Source: JANYGM01 sp043764015
GTDB lineage: Bacteria; Bacteroidota; Bacteroidia; Cytophagales; Thermonemataceae
NCBI GenBank assembly: GCA_043764015.1
Contig: JAYUKY010000057.1
Coordinates: 1 to 48,579, forward strand
Direction: 5' to 3'
DNA: 48,579 bases
Both the position numbers and the translations under genes were made by a program. This document shows positions 25,421 through 34,818 of this stretch, piece after piece. Position 1 is the first letter of the stretch; every line of letters begins with the position of its first letter. The notes under the pieces were generated by a model that saw only the letters and a program-made list of their open reading frames with translations, was not told where the DNA came from and made no database searches.

Positions 25421-28234
25421 TTATTGTATCAATTTGGTTAATTTTTTACCAAAAGAAGTTATAATATTTAGTTTATTTTGATTATAAAAAACGTCAATTT
25501 TAGAAGAACTTTTAAACGGTGGCACCAAAATATTCCCTTTGAGGTCAAAAAGATAAGAAAAACCTGCTATTTTGTCTGTTACGGCAATTATTTCATTTCC
25601 TTTAAGAGAAAAATATTGTATTTCTTTGTCATTTTTGGAAGAAAAATCAGTTTCAAAAACTACATTTTCATTCTCATCAAGCAACGCAAGTTTAGAAAAA
25701 TCCTGACGAGCTATTAAAAAGCTAGTATTAGTATTATTTTTTATTAGTTTGAAAGTTGCATTATTTGAAGGTAAGAGTAATTGTTTTCTACTTAAAATCC
25801 CCCCTTCCAAATTAAAGTTAATAAGTTCTCCCAAAGTAGAAACAGTTGTTAGAATTGTTTTATCTAGGTTTATCCCTTTTTTTATAAAGATATTTGTACT
25901 GATTTTTGTATCTAAATCAAGAGAATTTTTACTTAAAAACTCCCCTTTCCTATTAAAAATTTGTACTTTTCCGTTATCTAACAAGAAAATTAAATAATCT
26001 TTTTGTGCAATTTTGATATGATTGGGAGCCTGTGAACTACGGCTGCCCAACTTCTTAGGATTCCAACCTTCTAATTTTTTGCCTTGTTTATCCAAAAGAT
26101 AAACATCACCATTCTCCAAAACAACACAAATTCTATAATCTTTATTTTGTTCGTAATCAAAGACTTGCAAACTCTTAATTCTAATTTCGTCAGGAAAAAT
26201 AACAGGAAAAATACCAACTTTTTCACCTTTTTTATTAAGCAAATGTACTCTATTTTGAGTAGCAAAAAGATACTGTGATTTCTTATTATTGAGAATATCC
26301 AGCTGAAAAATAGTGCTTACAAGCGGGTTATCTGTGTTTTTAGACCAAATCATCTTCCCTTTGTCAGAAAGAAAATGTACAACTGCTGCATCATCTTGAA
26401 CAAGAATATTTATTTGTTTGTCTTTATTTTCTGTACTAAAAGTTGCCGTTGGTTCACTCAAATTATTTTCAAAATCAGCCGTAAACTGAGGAATAAGTTT
26501 AGTTTTTTGAGTATTTTTAGCTACATTTTGCGTGCTTTTATTTAAGATTAGGAGTGTTTGTAGTGCCGTTTGCGGTTTTAGGTTAATAATTTGAAAAGAA
26601 ATTAGCGGAAAAAGTGTACGAAAATCACTATTTTCTTGCATCACTTTTTGCGTACTTTGATTAGCATTTTGTAGCCAAATATCCCATATTTGATTAGTAT
26701 TTAAAAATACTCCAAATTTCTGAATATCTTGAGAAACCTCATATAAAGCGTTTTGAGCCACATTTTTACTTATTACTTCTTCATTCTCAATAGCATCTAA
26801 CAAGAACTTCATTGTATTAAAATCACTTGTAATAGCAACAACGTCAGTAGAAATTGGCACATAAAAGGCTTCAGAATATCCTAAAAAGGCTTTCCCTAAC
26901 AAAATAGAAGGGAATTCTTGTGTGTTTAGGTATCTTATATGATTTTCTTTATAAATTTCACCCGCATTTATGTTCGTATTTTCAGGATTTTTTGCTTGAT
27001 TTTGCTGCATTTCATCTAAAATTCTGAGCATTGCGGCTTGATTTTTGGTATGAATAAGCAAAATTTTTCTTGTATTATTCTTAGAATTATCCACAAAAAT
27101 ACTTTCAGAATTATGTAGGATACATTCGTCTATTTCTGTACCCAAAGTCTTAAAAAATTGGTCTATAAAAGCTATTTTAGTATGTTTTGCAAGAATATCA
27201 GGTTGTGAATTTTTGAAATAATCTTTTAAATCTTCTTGCATTTTAGAAGGATTATCAAAATTTATTCTTGTAAGTATTGCGGTTTGTTCTGGAATATATT
27301 TTTTTAGGATAAACTTTCCTGCTTCTTGTCTATCAAATATCTTCAAAAAAGGTGCATTTTGGGTATTATTATTATCATTTTGAGGCTTAAAACTTCCCAT
27401 CAAACCATTGATAATTAGATTATTATCATTAAAATTAGCTTTCATTTTGATAGCATCAGCCAATAGTAATTCAAAAGGGTTTTTAGTAGTATTTTCGTTG
27501 GTATTTTCTTTGTTCTGAAAAAGTTTTATAAAATTATTCCAAAGATGAAGATTAACAAAAAAAACATCTTTGGAAAGTCCAATAGGCGTGCTTATTTCTT
27601 TAAAATTATCTTGAATAAAAATTGTACTTTTCTTAGTTATAAATTGTCTTATTGCATCTTCTATTAAAAAATGAGAAGACGTACAAACCAAAAAATCTCC
27701 TAACAAAACAAACGAGAAAGTTCGGTTATTTTGGCGGTCATTTAGTTCTTCAATAACAAGTTTTTGATAGTTTGTAGTAGAATAAAGATACTTTTTGCTT
27801 TCTTTCAAGTCATTAAAAGTAGTTTTAACAAAAGTTTCTTTTTCTATTTTTGATACAGGAATATACAACAAAAAGCCACTTTCTTGGTTTGGCGCAATAA
27901 GTAAAGAAATAGTAATATTTTTATTTTTGAGAAAAGTTTTTGCATCTTTAATTTGGAGTAATTCTGTGCCGTCTTGGTGAAGATTTTTGAGGATATTTAA
28001 TTTCAAAAAATCTTTAAAAATAGTTTTTTTTGATAATTCTTCAAAACTATCATAAAAATTTGTAGTTTGCCAAATGAAAAGTGTGTTTTGAGGTAAGATT
28101 TCCCAGACGTTTTGCTTGGTATCTTTTGCACTATTTGCCCAAAAACTTACACCCAAAAGTAAACAAGTGGCAAAAGTAATAATAAAAAAGGTACTATTTT
28201 TGCTTAACTCTTTTGAAAATGTATTTGGTTTCAT
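25421..28234 (-). CDS. large membrane-anchored protein, DUF3352-like with propeller-like C-terminus
   Basis: A 937-residue protein with one N-terminal membrane helix (FFIITFATCLLLGVSFWANS, about residues 17-36) and the rest periplasmic. Residues about 40-560 resemble DUF3352-type proteins: WEILPQNTLFIWQTTNFYD, LLGDFLVCTSSHFLIEDAIR and VPISTDVVAITSDFNTMKFL. From about 600 onward come repeated strands of WD/PQQ type, e.g. FLSDKGKMIWSKNTDNPL, VHLLNKKGEKVGIFPVIFP, DVYLLDKQGKKLEGWNPKK and KVQIFNRKGEFLSKNS, suggesting a beta-propeller. No enzyme motif is seen. It may be an envelope scaffold or sensor. It is monocistronic and divergent from mnmD; family assignment is moderate. Confidence 0.8.
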   Translation of the reverse strand: MKPNTFSKELSKNSTFFIITFATCLLLGVSFWANSAKDTKQNVWEILPQNTLFIWQTTNFYDSFEELSKKTIFKDFLKLNILKNLHQDGTELLQIKDAKTFLKNKNITISLLIAPNQESGFLLYIPVSKIEKETFVKTTFNDLKESKKYLYSTTNYQKLVIEELNDRQNNRTFSFVLLGDFLVCTSSHFLIEDAIRQFITKKSTIFIQDNFKEISTPIGLSKDVFFVNLHLWNNFIKLFQNKENTNENTTKNPFELLLADAIKMKANFNDNNLIINGLMGSFKPQNDNNNTQNAPFLKIFDRQEAGKFILKKYIPEQTAILTRINFDNPSKMQEDLKDYFKNSQPDILAKHTKIAFIDQFFKTLGTEIDECILHNSESIFVDNSKNNTRKILLIHTKNQAAMLRILDEMQQNQAKNPENTNINAGEIYKENHIRYLNTQEFPSILLGKAFLGYSEAFYVPISTDVVAITSDFNTMKFLLDAIENEEVISKNVAQNALYEVSQDIQKFGVFLNTNQIWDIWLQNANQSTQKVMQENSDFRTLFPLISFQIINLKPQTALQTLLILNKSTQNVAKNTQKTKLIPQFTADFENNLSEPTATFSTENKDKQINILVQDDAAVVHFLSDKGKMIWSKNTDNPLVSTIFQLDILNNKKSQYLFATQNRVHLLNKKGEKVGIFPVIFPDEIRIKSLQVFDYEQNKDYRICVVLENGDVYLLDKQGKKLEGWNPKKLGSRSSQAPNHIKIAQKDYLIFLLDNGKVQIFNRKGEFLSKNSLDLDTKISTNIFIKKGINLDKTILTTVSTLGELINFNLEGGILSRKQLLLPSNNATFKLIKNNTNTSFLIARQDFSKLALLDENENVVFETDFSSKNDKEIQYFSLKGNEIIAVTDKIAGFSYLFDLKGNILVPPFKSSSKIDVFYNQNKLNIITSFGKKLTKLIQ

Positions 28235-28320
28235 CTTTTTGTTTTCTAGTGTTTATAAATTTGCTCAAATATAGTAAAATAATGTCTCTAAAAAATTTAC
28301 ACTAATAACTTATATAACTT

Positions 28321-29094
28321 ATGGAAAATAGACAAGAAAACTACTTAGAAGTGCCAGAAAATGTATCTGAAAATGCTATTTTGCCCAGTAAAATCAGTAT
28401 TTATCCTACAAAAGATGGTTCAAATACACTTAGAAACCCACTTTTGAATGATACTTATCATTCTAGAGATGGCGCAGTTGCTGAAGCGTTGCACGTATAT
28501 GTAGGCGCAGGGCTTACGCATACATTGGCGCAAAAACCTCAAATTAGGCTATTAGAAATAGGTTTTGGGACTGGTCTGAACGCTTTGATGAGCCTGCAAT
28601 ATGTGCAAAATCAGGCAGAAAATGGACTAAATAAAATAAATGAAATTGAGGGAAATTTTAGTGTGCATTATGTGGGTTTAGAGCCTGCTCCGCTTGATTA
28701 TGCGCTTGTCAAAGAACTTGGCTACATTGAAAAAATCAATGCCCAAAGGCTAGAAACGCACTTTCGTATGATGCACGAGTGTGAAAATGAGGCAGAAATA
28801 GAGCTTTCTGAAAACTTTTTTTTCCAGAAAAAACAAACACAACTAGCTAAATTTACTACCAAAAATCTCTTTGATTTGGTTTATTTTGATGCTTTTGCGC
28901 CAAAAGTTCAGCCAGAACTTTGGACTATTGATGCACTTGCACACCTGCACCAACAAATGAACACACAAGGGGTAATGGTTACGTATTGCGCAAAAGGTCA
29001 GTTTAAACGTGATTTAAGGGCTATTGGCTTTGAAGTAGAGCGTTTGCCCGCACCCAAAGGCAGGCAGGAAATGACAAGAGCAGTGAAAATTTAG
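28321..29094 (+). CDS. mnmD: tRNA U34 methyltransferase MnmD
   Basis: A 257-residue SAM-dependent methyltransferase acting on (5-aminomethyl-2-thio)uridine at tRNA position 34, corresponding to the N-terminal half of MnmC. SAM motif I is LLEIGFGTGLNALMSLQY; LVYFDAFAPKVQPELWT holds the D-A-F-A-P catalytic motif; GVMVTYCAKGQFKRDLRAIG and ERLPAPKGRQEMTRA finish the domain. The FAD-dependent MnmC C-terminal domain is absent, as in Bacteroidota and Gram-positives where MnmD works alone. The start MENRQENYLEVP is followed by the substrate segment GSNTLRNPLLNDTYHSRDG. Confidence 0.93.
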   Translation: MENRQENYLEVPENVSENAILPSKISIYPTKDGSNTLRNPLLNDTYHSRDGAVAEALHVYVGAGLTHTLAQKPQIRLLEIGFGTGLNALMSLQYVQNQAENGLNKINEIEGNFSVHYVGLEPAPLDYALVKELGYIEKINAQRLETHFRMMHECENEAEIELSENFFFQKKQTQLAKFTTKNLFDLVYFDAFAPKVQPELWTIDALAHLHQQMNTQGVMVTYCAKGQFKRDLRAIGFEVERLPAPKGRQEMTRAVKI

Positions 29095-29171
29095 GTACGA
29101 GGTTTGAAGTACGAGGTACGAAAATACAAAAATTTTAAATCTCGTACCTCAAACTTCGTACCTCGTACTTA
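29094..29171. repeat. word-pair hairpin (GTACGAGGTTTGAAGTACGAG)
   Basis: The left arm near 29095-29115 and the complement of the right arm (29141-29171) agree at 19 of 21 bases and consist of GTACGAGG/GTACGAAG words. It bridges the stop codons of the convergent mnmD and Nudix genes and probably terminates both. Confidence 0.7.
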
Positions 29172-29858
29172 AAAAAGTTTTTCTAGCACAAAACGGATAG
29201 ATTGGTACATTTTCTTGCTACATTCTATCATTTGGGCATTGTCGGCAAAAATAAGTTTCTCAATGTCCTCTTCCGTTTGTGGTTTTGGGTTAATTTTTCC
29301 TTGCGCCTGTAACACATACCAATAAGTTTTTTTGAGTAAAAACTCCCCATTTTGCCTATAATTATGGTAGGTTTTGCCTATTTTTCCTATGATTTTGGCA
29401 TCAATATTTGTTTCTTCTTTGATTTCACGAATGGCGGCTTTTTGAGGTGTTTCTCCTGCATCAATCTTGCCTTTTGGCAAATCCCACGACTTGCGGCGGT
29501 ACATCAAAAGTATTTTTTCTTGATGCAAAACCACGCCACCAGCTGCTGAAATAATTTTAAAACTATTTTTAAAGAATTTTCTGAAAGCTATTTTATCGTT
29601 GATGCTAATAAAAATTTTATCTATTCCTGTGTTTTTGGCGTTTTCTAGCCACAAAATAAGGTTTTTTATTTCTGTAAAAGGCATATTCAACAAAAAAACA
29701 ACACGTCTAAAACCATCAAATTTGATGTTTTCAGACTTAATATTTTCTTTATTTTCTTGCGAAAAATCTATGAGTTGATGTACATTATTCTCTGCTGGGC
29801 TGATGTTTTTTTCAGTAGAATAGATTTTTAGCGGAATATCGTTGATAAAAAGATTCAT
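29169..29858 (-). CDS. Nudix hydrolase
   Basis: A 229-residue protein that should cleave a nucleoside-diphosphate-linked substrate. The Nudix box GKIDAGETPQKAAIREIKEE-TNI fits G-x5-E-x7-R-E-U-x-E-E-x-G-U with Thr at the usual Gly. The preceding strand SWDLPKGK is standard. Residues 1-95 are an extra N-terminal domain (MNLFINDIPLKIYS, then a segment with FRRVVFLLNMPFTEIKNLI) of unknown role, seen in some Bacteroidota Nudix proteins. The C-terminal part (AQGKINPKPQTEEDIEKLIF) resembles diadenosine or ADP-ribose hydrolases, but the substrate is not predictable. Convergent with mnmD. Confidence 0.9.
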   Translation of the reverse strand: MNLFINDIPLKIYSTEKNISPAENNVHQLIDFSQENKENIKSENIKFDGFRRVVFLLNMPFTEIKNLILWLENAKNTGIDKIFISINDKIAFRKFFKNSFKIISAAGGVVLHQEKILLMYRRKSWDLPKGKIDAGETPQKAAIREIKEETNIDAKIIGKIGKTYHNYRQNGEFLLKKTYWYVLQAQGKINPKPQTEEDIEKLIFADNAQMIECSKKMYQSIRFVLEKLF

Positions 29859-30072
29859 TTATTTAATTGTTTTATAGTAAGAAATTGAGACGCAATTTTA
29901 CGAAAAAACATTATAAAAACAGTAAAAAAATCTTAGAAAGTGAGGGAAAAGAATAGAAAAAAGATTTTTATAAAATATTTAACTAGAAAGTATTTTTTGT
30001 GTTACTAAATTGTTATATTTACGGTTAAAATTTAGTCAAATAATTTTCAACTTATCTACAACATAAATTCTA

Positions 30073-33000
30073 ATGAATAGAATATTACTAAATACAAAAC
30101 GAACGTGGCTAATGCTCGTAGTTTTGTTGGGTATGAGCTTACAAAATGCCCTAGCACAAGTAAATATATATAATTTTGCAGCCTCTACTGGCACTTATAC
30201 GCCCATCACAGGAGGAACACCAATGGTTTTATTACCAACTGCAACCGCAGTATTTGGCTCATTTACTATTTTTAATAATGATGTAAATGGCGCAAATACA
30301 ACCAATACAGGTTTTCCTATTGGTTTCACTTTTAAGTATAATAATACTGATTTTACTAATTTTGCTATCTCCGCCAATGGTTTTATCAAATTAAGTACAG
30401 GTACATTTGCAAGTTCAAGTTCTACATTACCTCTTTCTAGTACACTTACTGCACTTAGCAATATTATAGCACCAATGGCTATAAATACAGTTGTAGGACT
30501 GCGTGCTACAGCCGCTACTACTACTGGGGCTGCTGATGTAGTGGTAGTTTCTGCTACTGGTATAGAAGTTGGAGTGCGTGTATTTGGTACTGGCGTGCCT
30601 GTGGGCGCAACTGTAACAGCTATTGCAGGTACAACCATCACGCTTTCTGCGCCTCTTACTGCAACATCCGTAGCTGCTACTTTATCTTTTGCAGGTGAAA
30701 TTCGTTATCAGACAACTGGTGTAGCACCAAACCGCAAGCTAACTGTTCAGTGGAAAAATTGTGCAAGGAATACAACTGCACCTGCGGAACTTATCAACCA
30801 TCAACTTGTTTTAGAAGAAACTACAAATAATGTAGTTTTCAATTATGGTTTTATAGGAATAACGGTTGCTAGTACAGCACAAGTAGGTTTAAGAGGTTTT
30901 AATGAAACAGATTTTAATAACCGCACTACTACAACAGATTGGGCTGCTACTACTGCTGGTGCTACTGCTGTTGCTAATTGTACTGTCAATGCTACAATAA
31001 AACCTGCTATTGGTCAAGTATATACATTTTCTCCTAATACAACAGCTTGTATTGCACCTGGCGGAATGAATGTTACTAATATCAATTCAAACTCTGTAAC
31101 ACTTAATTGGGCAAGTTCTCCACTCTCAACGGGTGGCTATAATGTAGAATACCGTTTGTCTACTACTGCACCTGCAGGTGCTTTCACACTAGCAACAGGT
31201 AGCCCTTTTGCTGGAGTAACTGCTAATGTTACAGGACTTACAACAACATCAACTTATCAATGGAGAGTACAAAGTGTGTGCGCTGGACCTACTACAAGTA
31301 CGTTTTTGCCTGCATTTTATCAAGATGTTTTTACCACGCTTGCCGCTTGTGTAGCACCTAGTGCGCTTGTTCCTAGCGGCATTACTTCTACCGATGCTAC
31401 GCTTTCTTGGACAGGAAACCTTACTGCAACAAGCTACACATTAGAATACAGACAAGTAGGAACAACACCTTACACAAGTGTTGCAGTAGCTGGTACTACA
31501 ACCACTATTACAGGGCTTACAGTAGGCACAAGCTACGAGTGGCGTGTTACAAGTAATTGTGCTGGTGCAACTCCTACCGCGGTAAGTACACAAGTTACTT
31601 TTACAACTCTGTGTAACGCTTTATCAATTCCTTATACACAAGATTTTGAAGGAATAACAGCTAATAACCAAATACCTGCTTGTATGGCAATAAGTAATCC
31701 CTCAAGATGCCTTACTTATGCAACAACCCCAACAGGAACACTTCGTAACCGTATTGCTCGTTCTGGAACTAAATTTGCTACTTTTGTGTATAATACTCCT
31801 GCAACAGGAGATTATTTTTATACTGTGCCTCTTCAATTGACTGCTGGCACAACTTATCAATTTTCCACTTGGTATATTACTGATGGTACTGCTGGTTGGA
31901 CTAATTTGGATGCGTGGGTAGGACCTAACCAAACTCCTACTGGGCTTATAGCTATTCCTGGTGCAAGTACTACGGCAGTTGTCAATACAACTTACCAAGA
32001 ACTACTAGGTACTTTCACAGTGCCAACAACAGGCGTTTACTATGTGGCTTTGCGTGCAGTAGGACCTGGCTTTGCCCCTTGGTACATAAGTTTTGATGAT
32101 ATGTTTGTTGGGCTTCCGCCTTCTTGTATAGTGCCAAATGGTATTACTGCACCAACCATAGGTACAACTACTGCTTCTGTGAATTGGAATGCAGTAGCAG
32201 GTTCTACTGGCTATAATGTGCAATATCGTGCAGTAGGTGCGCCTACTTTTACATCTTTTGCAGGAAACCCTGTTGTTGTGGGTACTTCTGCTAATCTTAC
32301 TGGGCTTAGTGCTAGTACAAACTATGAAGTACAAGTACAAAATATCTGTTCTACCACATTATCAAGTGCTTATTCTTTTTCTAGTACGTTTACTACCACT
32401 TGTGCGCCTATCAATGTATTTCCTTATTTTGAAGGATTTGAAGGAATATCTGTCAATAATGAATTGCCTAATTGTATGGCAAAAAGTGATCCTACAAGAT
32501 GCCTTACTTATGCGACAACTCCAACAGGAACACTTCGTAACCGTATTGCTCGTTCTGGAACTAAATTTGCTACTTTTGTATATGACACTCCTACAACTGG
32601 AGATTATTTTTATTCTGCTCCACTTGCGTTGATTGCTGGAAAAACATACAATTTTTCTACTTGGTATATTACTGATGGTACTGCTGGTTGGACTAATTTG
32701 GATGCGTGGGTAGGACCTAACCAAACTCCTACTGGGCTTGTAGCTATTTCTGGTGCAAGTACTACGGCAGTTGTCAATACGACTTACCAAGAACTACTAG
32801 GTACTTTCACAGTGCCAACAACAGGCGTTTACTATGTGGCTTTGCGTGCAGTAGGACCTGGCTTTACCCCTTGGTACATAAGTTTTGATGATATGTCTGT
32901 GACTTCTCCTTGTGTGGCTCCAGTTTTTACTACATCTACTCTTCCTTCTGGGGATTTGACAAGTCTGTATAACCAAACTATTACCGCAACAGGTGGTGTT

Positions 33001-34335
33001 GCTCCTTATACATTTACTGTGACAAATGGTATCTTGCCTGCTGGTCTTACCTTAAATCTAAATACTGGGGTAATTTCTGGTACGCCCACGGCAGTAAGTC
33101 CTCCTACACCACCTACTTTTACGGTGACTATTTCTGATGCTACAAGTTGCACAACAAATAAAACGTATAGCATTACAGTTACATCTGTTCCTTGTACGGC
33201 TATCACAATTACACCAATAACTGTACCTGCCGCAACTTTGGGAACTTTATATGCACCTATATTCTTTGCAGCTAGTGGTGTAGCTGGTGCAACTTATAGT
33301 TATTCTATTGCATCTGGTGCATTGCCATCTGGTATGAGCCTTACTGCTACAGGCACTTTTGCTGGTCGTTTGACTGGTACGCCGACAAGTGTGCCAGCTT
33401 CTCAAATTATTACTATTAGGGCACGTATTACAACAGGACCTTCTGCTGGTTGTTTTGGAACAGTTGATGTAGTTTTAGTTGTTAATTGTCCTCCAATGAC
33501 ATTTACATCTACAACCATTTCTGATGCAGTAATCAATGTACCATATTCACAAAATTTTGACGCTACGTATGCTGGCGCAAGTGGAGGGTTTACTTACACT
33601 ACTGCTTCAATATTGCCTGTAGGTTTTACACTTACTGCTGCTGGGGTGCTTTCAGGTACAGGATTAGTGCTTTCTGCGCCTACATCAATCACCATAAAAG
33701 CAACACGTGCCAATGGATGTAATATCTCACAAACTTATACCTTTGGAGTTGTACCAACAATAGCCGCACCTGTTCAGCTAAACCCTATGCAAATAAGTTC
33801 TGGCTCGTTTAGGGCAAGATGGATGCCTGTGGCAAGAGCCACAAAATATCGTATTTATGTAGCTGCTTCTGCTACTTTTGATGGTGGGTCTTTTGCTAAT
33901 GGTTATGTTGGTCTTGCGGTGGTGGGTGATACTTCTATTTTGGTGCAAAACCTTAAACCAGAAACAAAATATTACATTCAAATAACGGCTATTAGCTCTG
34001 CTGATGAGATTTCTCCTTATTCTAATCTGAAAGATGCTACTACTTTGAGTGCCGTTACAAGTATTGATAATACGCTTTCTAGTCAAGTAAAAGTTTCTCC
34101 AAATCCAAGTAAAGATAAGTTTTTGGTTGATTTTGGCACTTTGAATTTAGGTAAAATTACTGCTCGTGTGTATGATGCGCAAGGCAAACAAGTTTTCTCT
34201 TCTGAAATAAGTACAAATGCTAGTGGAAATGCTAATCAAACTACTATTCCACTTGGGAATATGGCTAATGGCATTTATTTACTAGAAATTACTTCTAATA
34301 AAGGAAGGATTTTGAAAAGATTAGTAAAAGAATAA
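30073..34335 (+). CDS. giant T9SS-secreted protein with Fn3 and MAM-like domains
   Basis: A 1,420-residue surface protein. Signal peptide (MNRILLNTKRTWLMLVVLLG, then SLQNALA). Residues about 30-310 form a Thr/Ala-rich head with VEVG-type motifs. From 320 on, fibronectin type III domains (PGGMNVTNINSNSVTLNW, ITSTDATLSWTGNLTATSY, APTIGTTTASVNWNAVAG) alternate with two near-identical MAM-like jelly-roll domains with EGITANNQIPACMAISNP and WYISFDDM. Then putative immunoglobulin (He_PIG-like) modules GVAPYTFTVTNGILPAGLTL and SGTPT, another Fn3, and a type A T9SS sorting domain at about 1,345-1,420 (VKVSPNPSKDKFLVDFG, NGIYLLEITSNKGRILKRL). Length and modules fit an adhesin or gliding-associated filament; the ligand is unknown. 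Confidence 0.93.
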   Translation: MNRILLNTKRTWLMLVVLLGMSLQNALAQVNIYNFAASTGTYTPITGGTPMVLLPTATAVFGSFTIFNNDVNGANTTNTGFPIGFTFKYNNTDFTNFAISANGFIKLSTGTFASSSSTLPLSSTLTALSNIIAPMAINTVVGLRATAATTTGAADVVVVSATGIEVGVRVFGTGVPVGATVTAIAGTTITLSAPLTATSVAATLSFAGEIRYQTTGVAPNRKLTVQWKNCARNTTAPAELINHQLVLEETTNNVVFNYGFIGITVASTAQVGLRGFNETDFNNRTTTTDWAATTAGATAVANCTVNATIKPAIGQVYTFSPNTTACIAPGGMNVTNINSNSVTLNWASSPLSTGGYNVEYRLSTTAPAGAFTLATGSPFAGVTANVTGLTTTSTYQWRVQSVCAGPTTSTFLPAFYQDVFTTLAACVAPSALVPSGITSTDATLSWTGNLTATSYTLEYRQVGTTPYTSVAVAGTTTTITGLTVGTSYEWRVTSNCAGATPTAVSTQVTFTTLCNALSIPYTQDFEGITANNQIPACMAISNPSRCLTYATTPTGTLRNRIARSGTKFATFVYNTPATGDYFYTVPLQLTAGTTYQFSTWYITDGTAGWTNLDAWVGPNQTPTGLIAIPGASTTAVVNTTYQELLGTFTVPTTGVYYVALRAVGPGFAPWYISFDDMFVGLPPSCIVPNGITAPTIGTTTASVNWNAVAGSTGYNVQYRAVGAPTFTSFAGNPVVVGTSANLTGLSASTNYEVQVQNICSTTLSSAYSFSSTFTTTCAPINVFPYFEGFEGISVNNELPNCMAKSDPTRCLTYATTPTGTLRNRIARSGTKFATFVYDTPTTGDYFYSAPLALIAGKTYNFSTWYITDGTAGWTNLDAWVGPNQTPTGLVAISGASTTAVVNTTYQELLGTFTVPTTGVYYVALRAVGPGFTPWYISFDDMSVTSPCVAPVFTTSTLPSGDLTSLYNQTITATGGVAPYTFTVTNGILPAGLTLNLNTGVISGTPTAVSPPTPPTFTVTISDATSCTTNKTYSITVTSVPCTAITITPITVPAATLGTLYAPIFFAASGVAGATYSYSIASGALPSGMSLTATGTFAGRLTGTPTSVPASQIITIRARITTGPSAGCFGTVDVVLVVNCPPMTFTSTTISDAVINVPYSQNFDATYAGASGGFTYTTASILPVGFTLTAAGVLSGTGLVLSAPTSITIKATRANGCNISQTYTFGVVPTIAAPVQLNPMQISSGSFRARWMPVARATKYRIYVAASATFDGGSFANGYVGLAVVGDTSILVQNLKPETKYYIQITAISSADEISPYSNLKDATTLSAVTSIDNTLSSQVKVSPNPSKDKFLVDFGTLNLGKITARVYDAQGKQVFSSEISTNASGNANQTTIPLGNMANGIYLLEITSNKGRILKRLVKE
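31705..32898 (+). repeat. 792-nt tandem-type duplication inside the T9SS gene
   Basis: The segments starting at 31705 and at 32497 are copies 792 bases (264 codons) apart. Long stretches such as that around 31866-31935 and 32658-32727 are identical at DNA level, while the intervening Fn3 module differs more. This points to recent duplication or gene conversion of the MAM-like domain. Confidence 0.85.
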
Positions 34336-34376
34336 TTTGAAGTGTCAGATGTGAAATGTGAAGTATTTTTTATAAT

Positions 34377-34404
34377 AAAAGCCACTCAAATTTGAGTGGC
34401 TTTT
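34377..34404 (+). terminator. terminator after the T9SS gene
   Basis: Perfect palindrome GCCACTCAAATTTGAGTGGC with A-run before and TTTT after. About 45 bases beyond the stop; symmetrical enough to serve gldC from the other side too. Confidence 0.8.
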
Positions 34405-34420
34405 GTGTTATCTAAAAAAA

Positions 34421-34476
34421 TTGATTATCAATACTTTGTATTCATTCGTAATTCGTAATTGATAATTCGTAATTGA
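34421..34476 (-). repeat. word repeat with conserved tail (AATTACG type)
   Basis: On the minus strand: TCAATTACGAATTATCAATT and ACGAATTACGAATG words, then AATACAAAGTATTGATAATC tail. It lies just beyond the gldC stop codon. Confidence 0.65.
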
Positions 34477-34478
34477 AA

Positions 34479-34817
34479 CTATTTGTTTCCTATTTCACTT
34501 TTTAGCCTTTTTTCCATCTTGATACAAAGGTTTTCCATATCCATAGCCATTATTTCGTCATTTGTGGCGTTTCTGATAGTATCTGCAAGCCCATTGATTA
34601 TTTCTATGCAAAAGCGTTTCATCTCGTGAACTTCCATATCTTTTGTCCAAAGGTCTATCTTTACAGTACCAGTTTCCCAGCCGTCCCAAAGTGCCAAAGA
34701 CATAGCTTTAGCCTTTTCAGCACCTTCTACGGGTTTTTGTGTGGCTTCCCATTGAATAGTATCACAAACATTGTGTTGGTCTAGCAAAATATCAAGGGTT
34801 ATTTTTTCGTTACGCAT
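34479..34817 (-). CDS. gldC: gliding motility protein GldC
   Basis: A 112-residue cytoplasmic protein. It aligns by eye with Flavobacterium GldC along its length: KITLDILLDQHNVCDTIQW, the block EGAEKAKAMSLALWD, the highly conserved VKIDLWTKDMEVHEMKRF, and GLADTIRNATNDEIMA. GldC is an accessory of the gliding/T9SS machinery, not strictly essential for it. The gene starts 1 base after the stop of the NRDE gene, so the two are an operon; gldB, its usual partner, is not here. Confidence 0.9.
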   Translation of the reverse strand: MRNEKITLDILLDQHNVCDTIQWEATQKPVEGAEKAKAMSLALWDGWETGTVKIDLWTKDMEVHEMKRFCIEIINGLADTIRNATNDEIMAMDMENLCIKMEKRLKSEIGNK

Positions 34818-34818
34818 T

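Noticed and set aside
30195..32790. Several long antisense or out-of-frame ORFs across the T9SS gene
   Set aside because: They are shadows of a repetitive Thr/Ser-rich coding sequence; translations are low-complexity.
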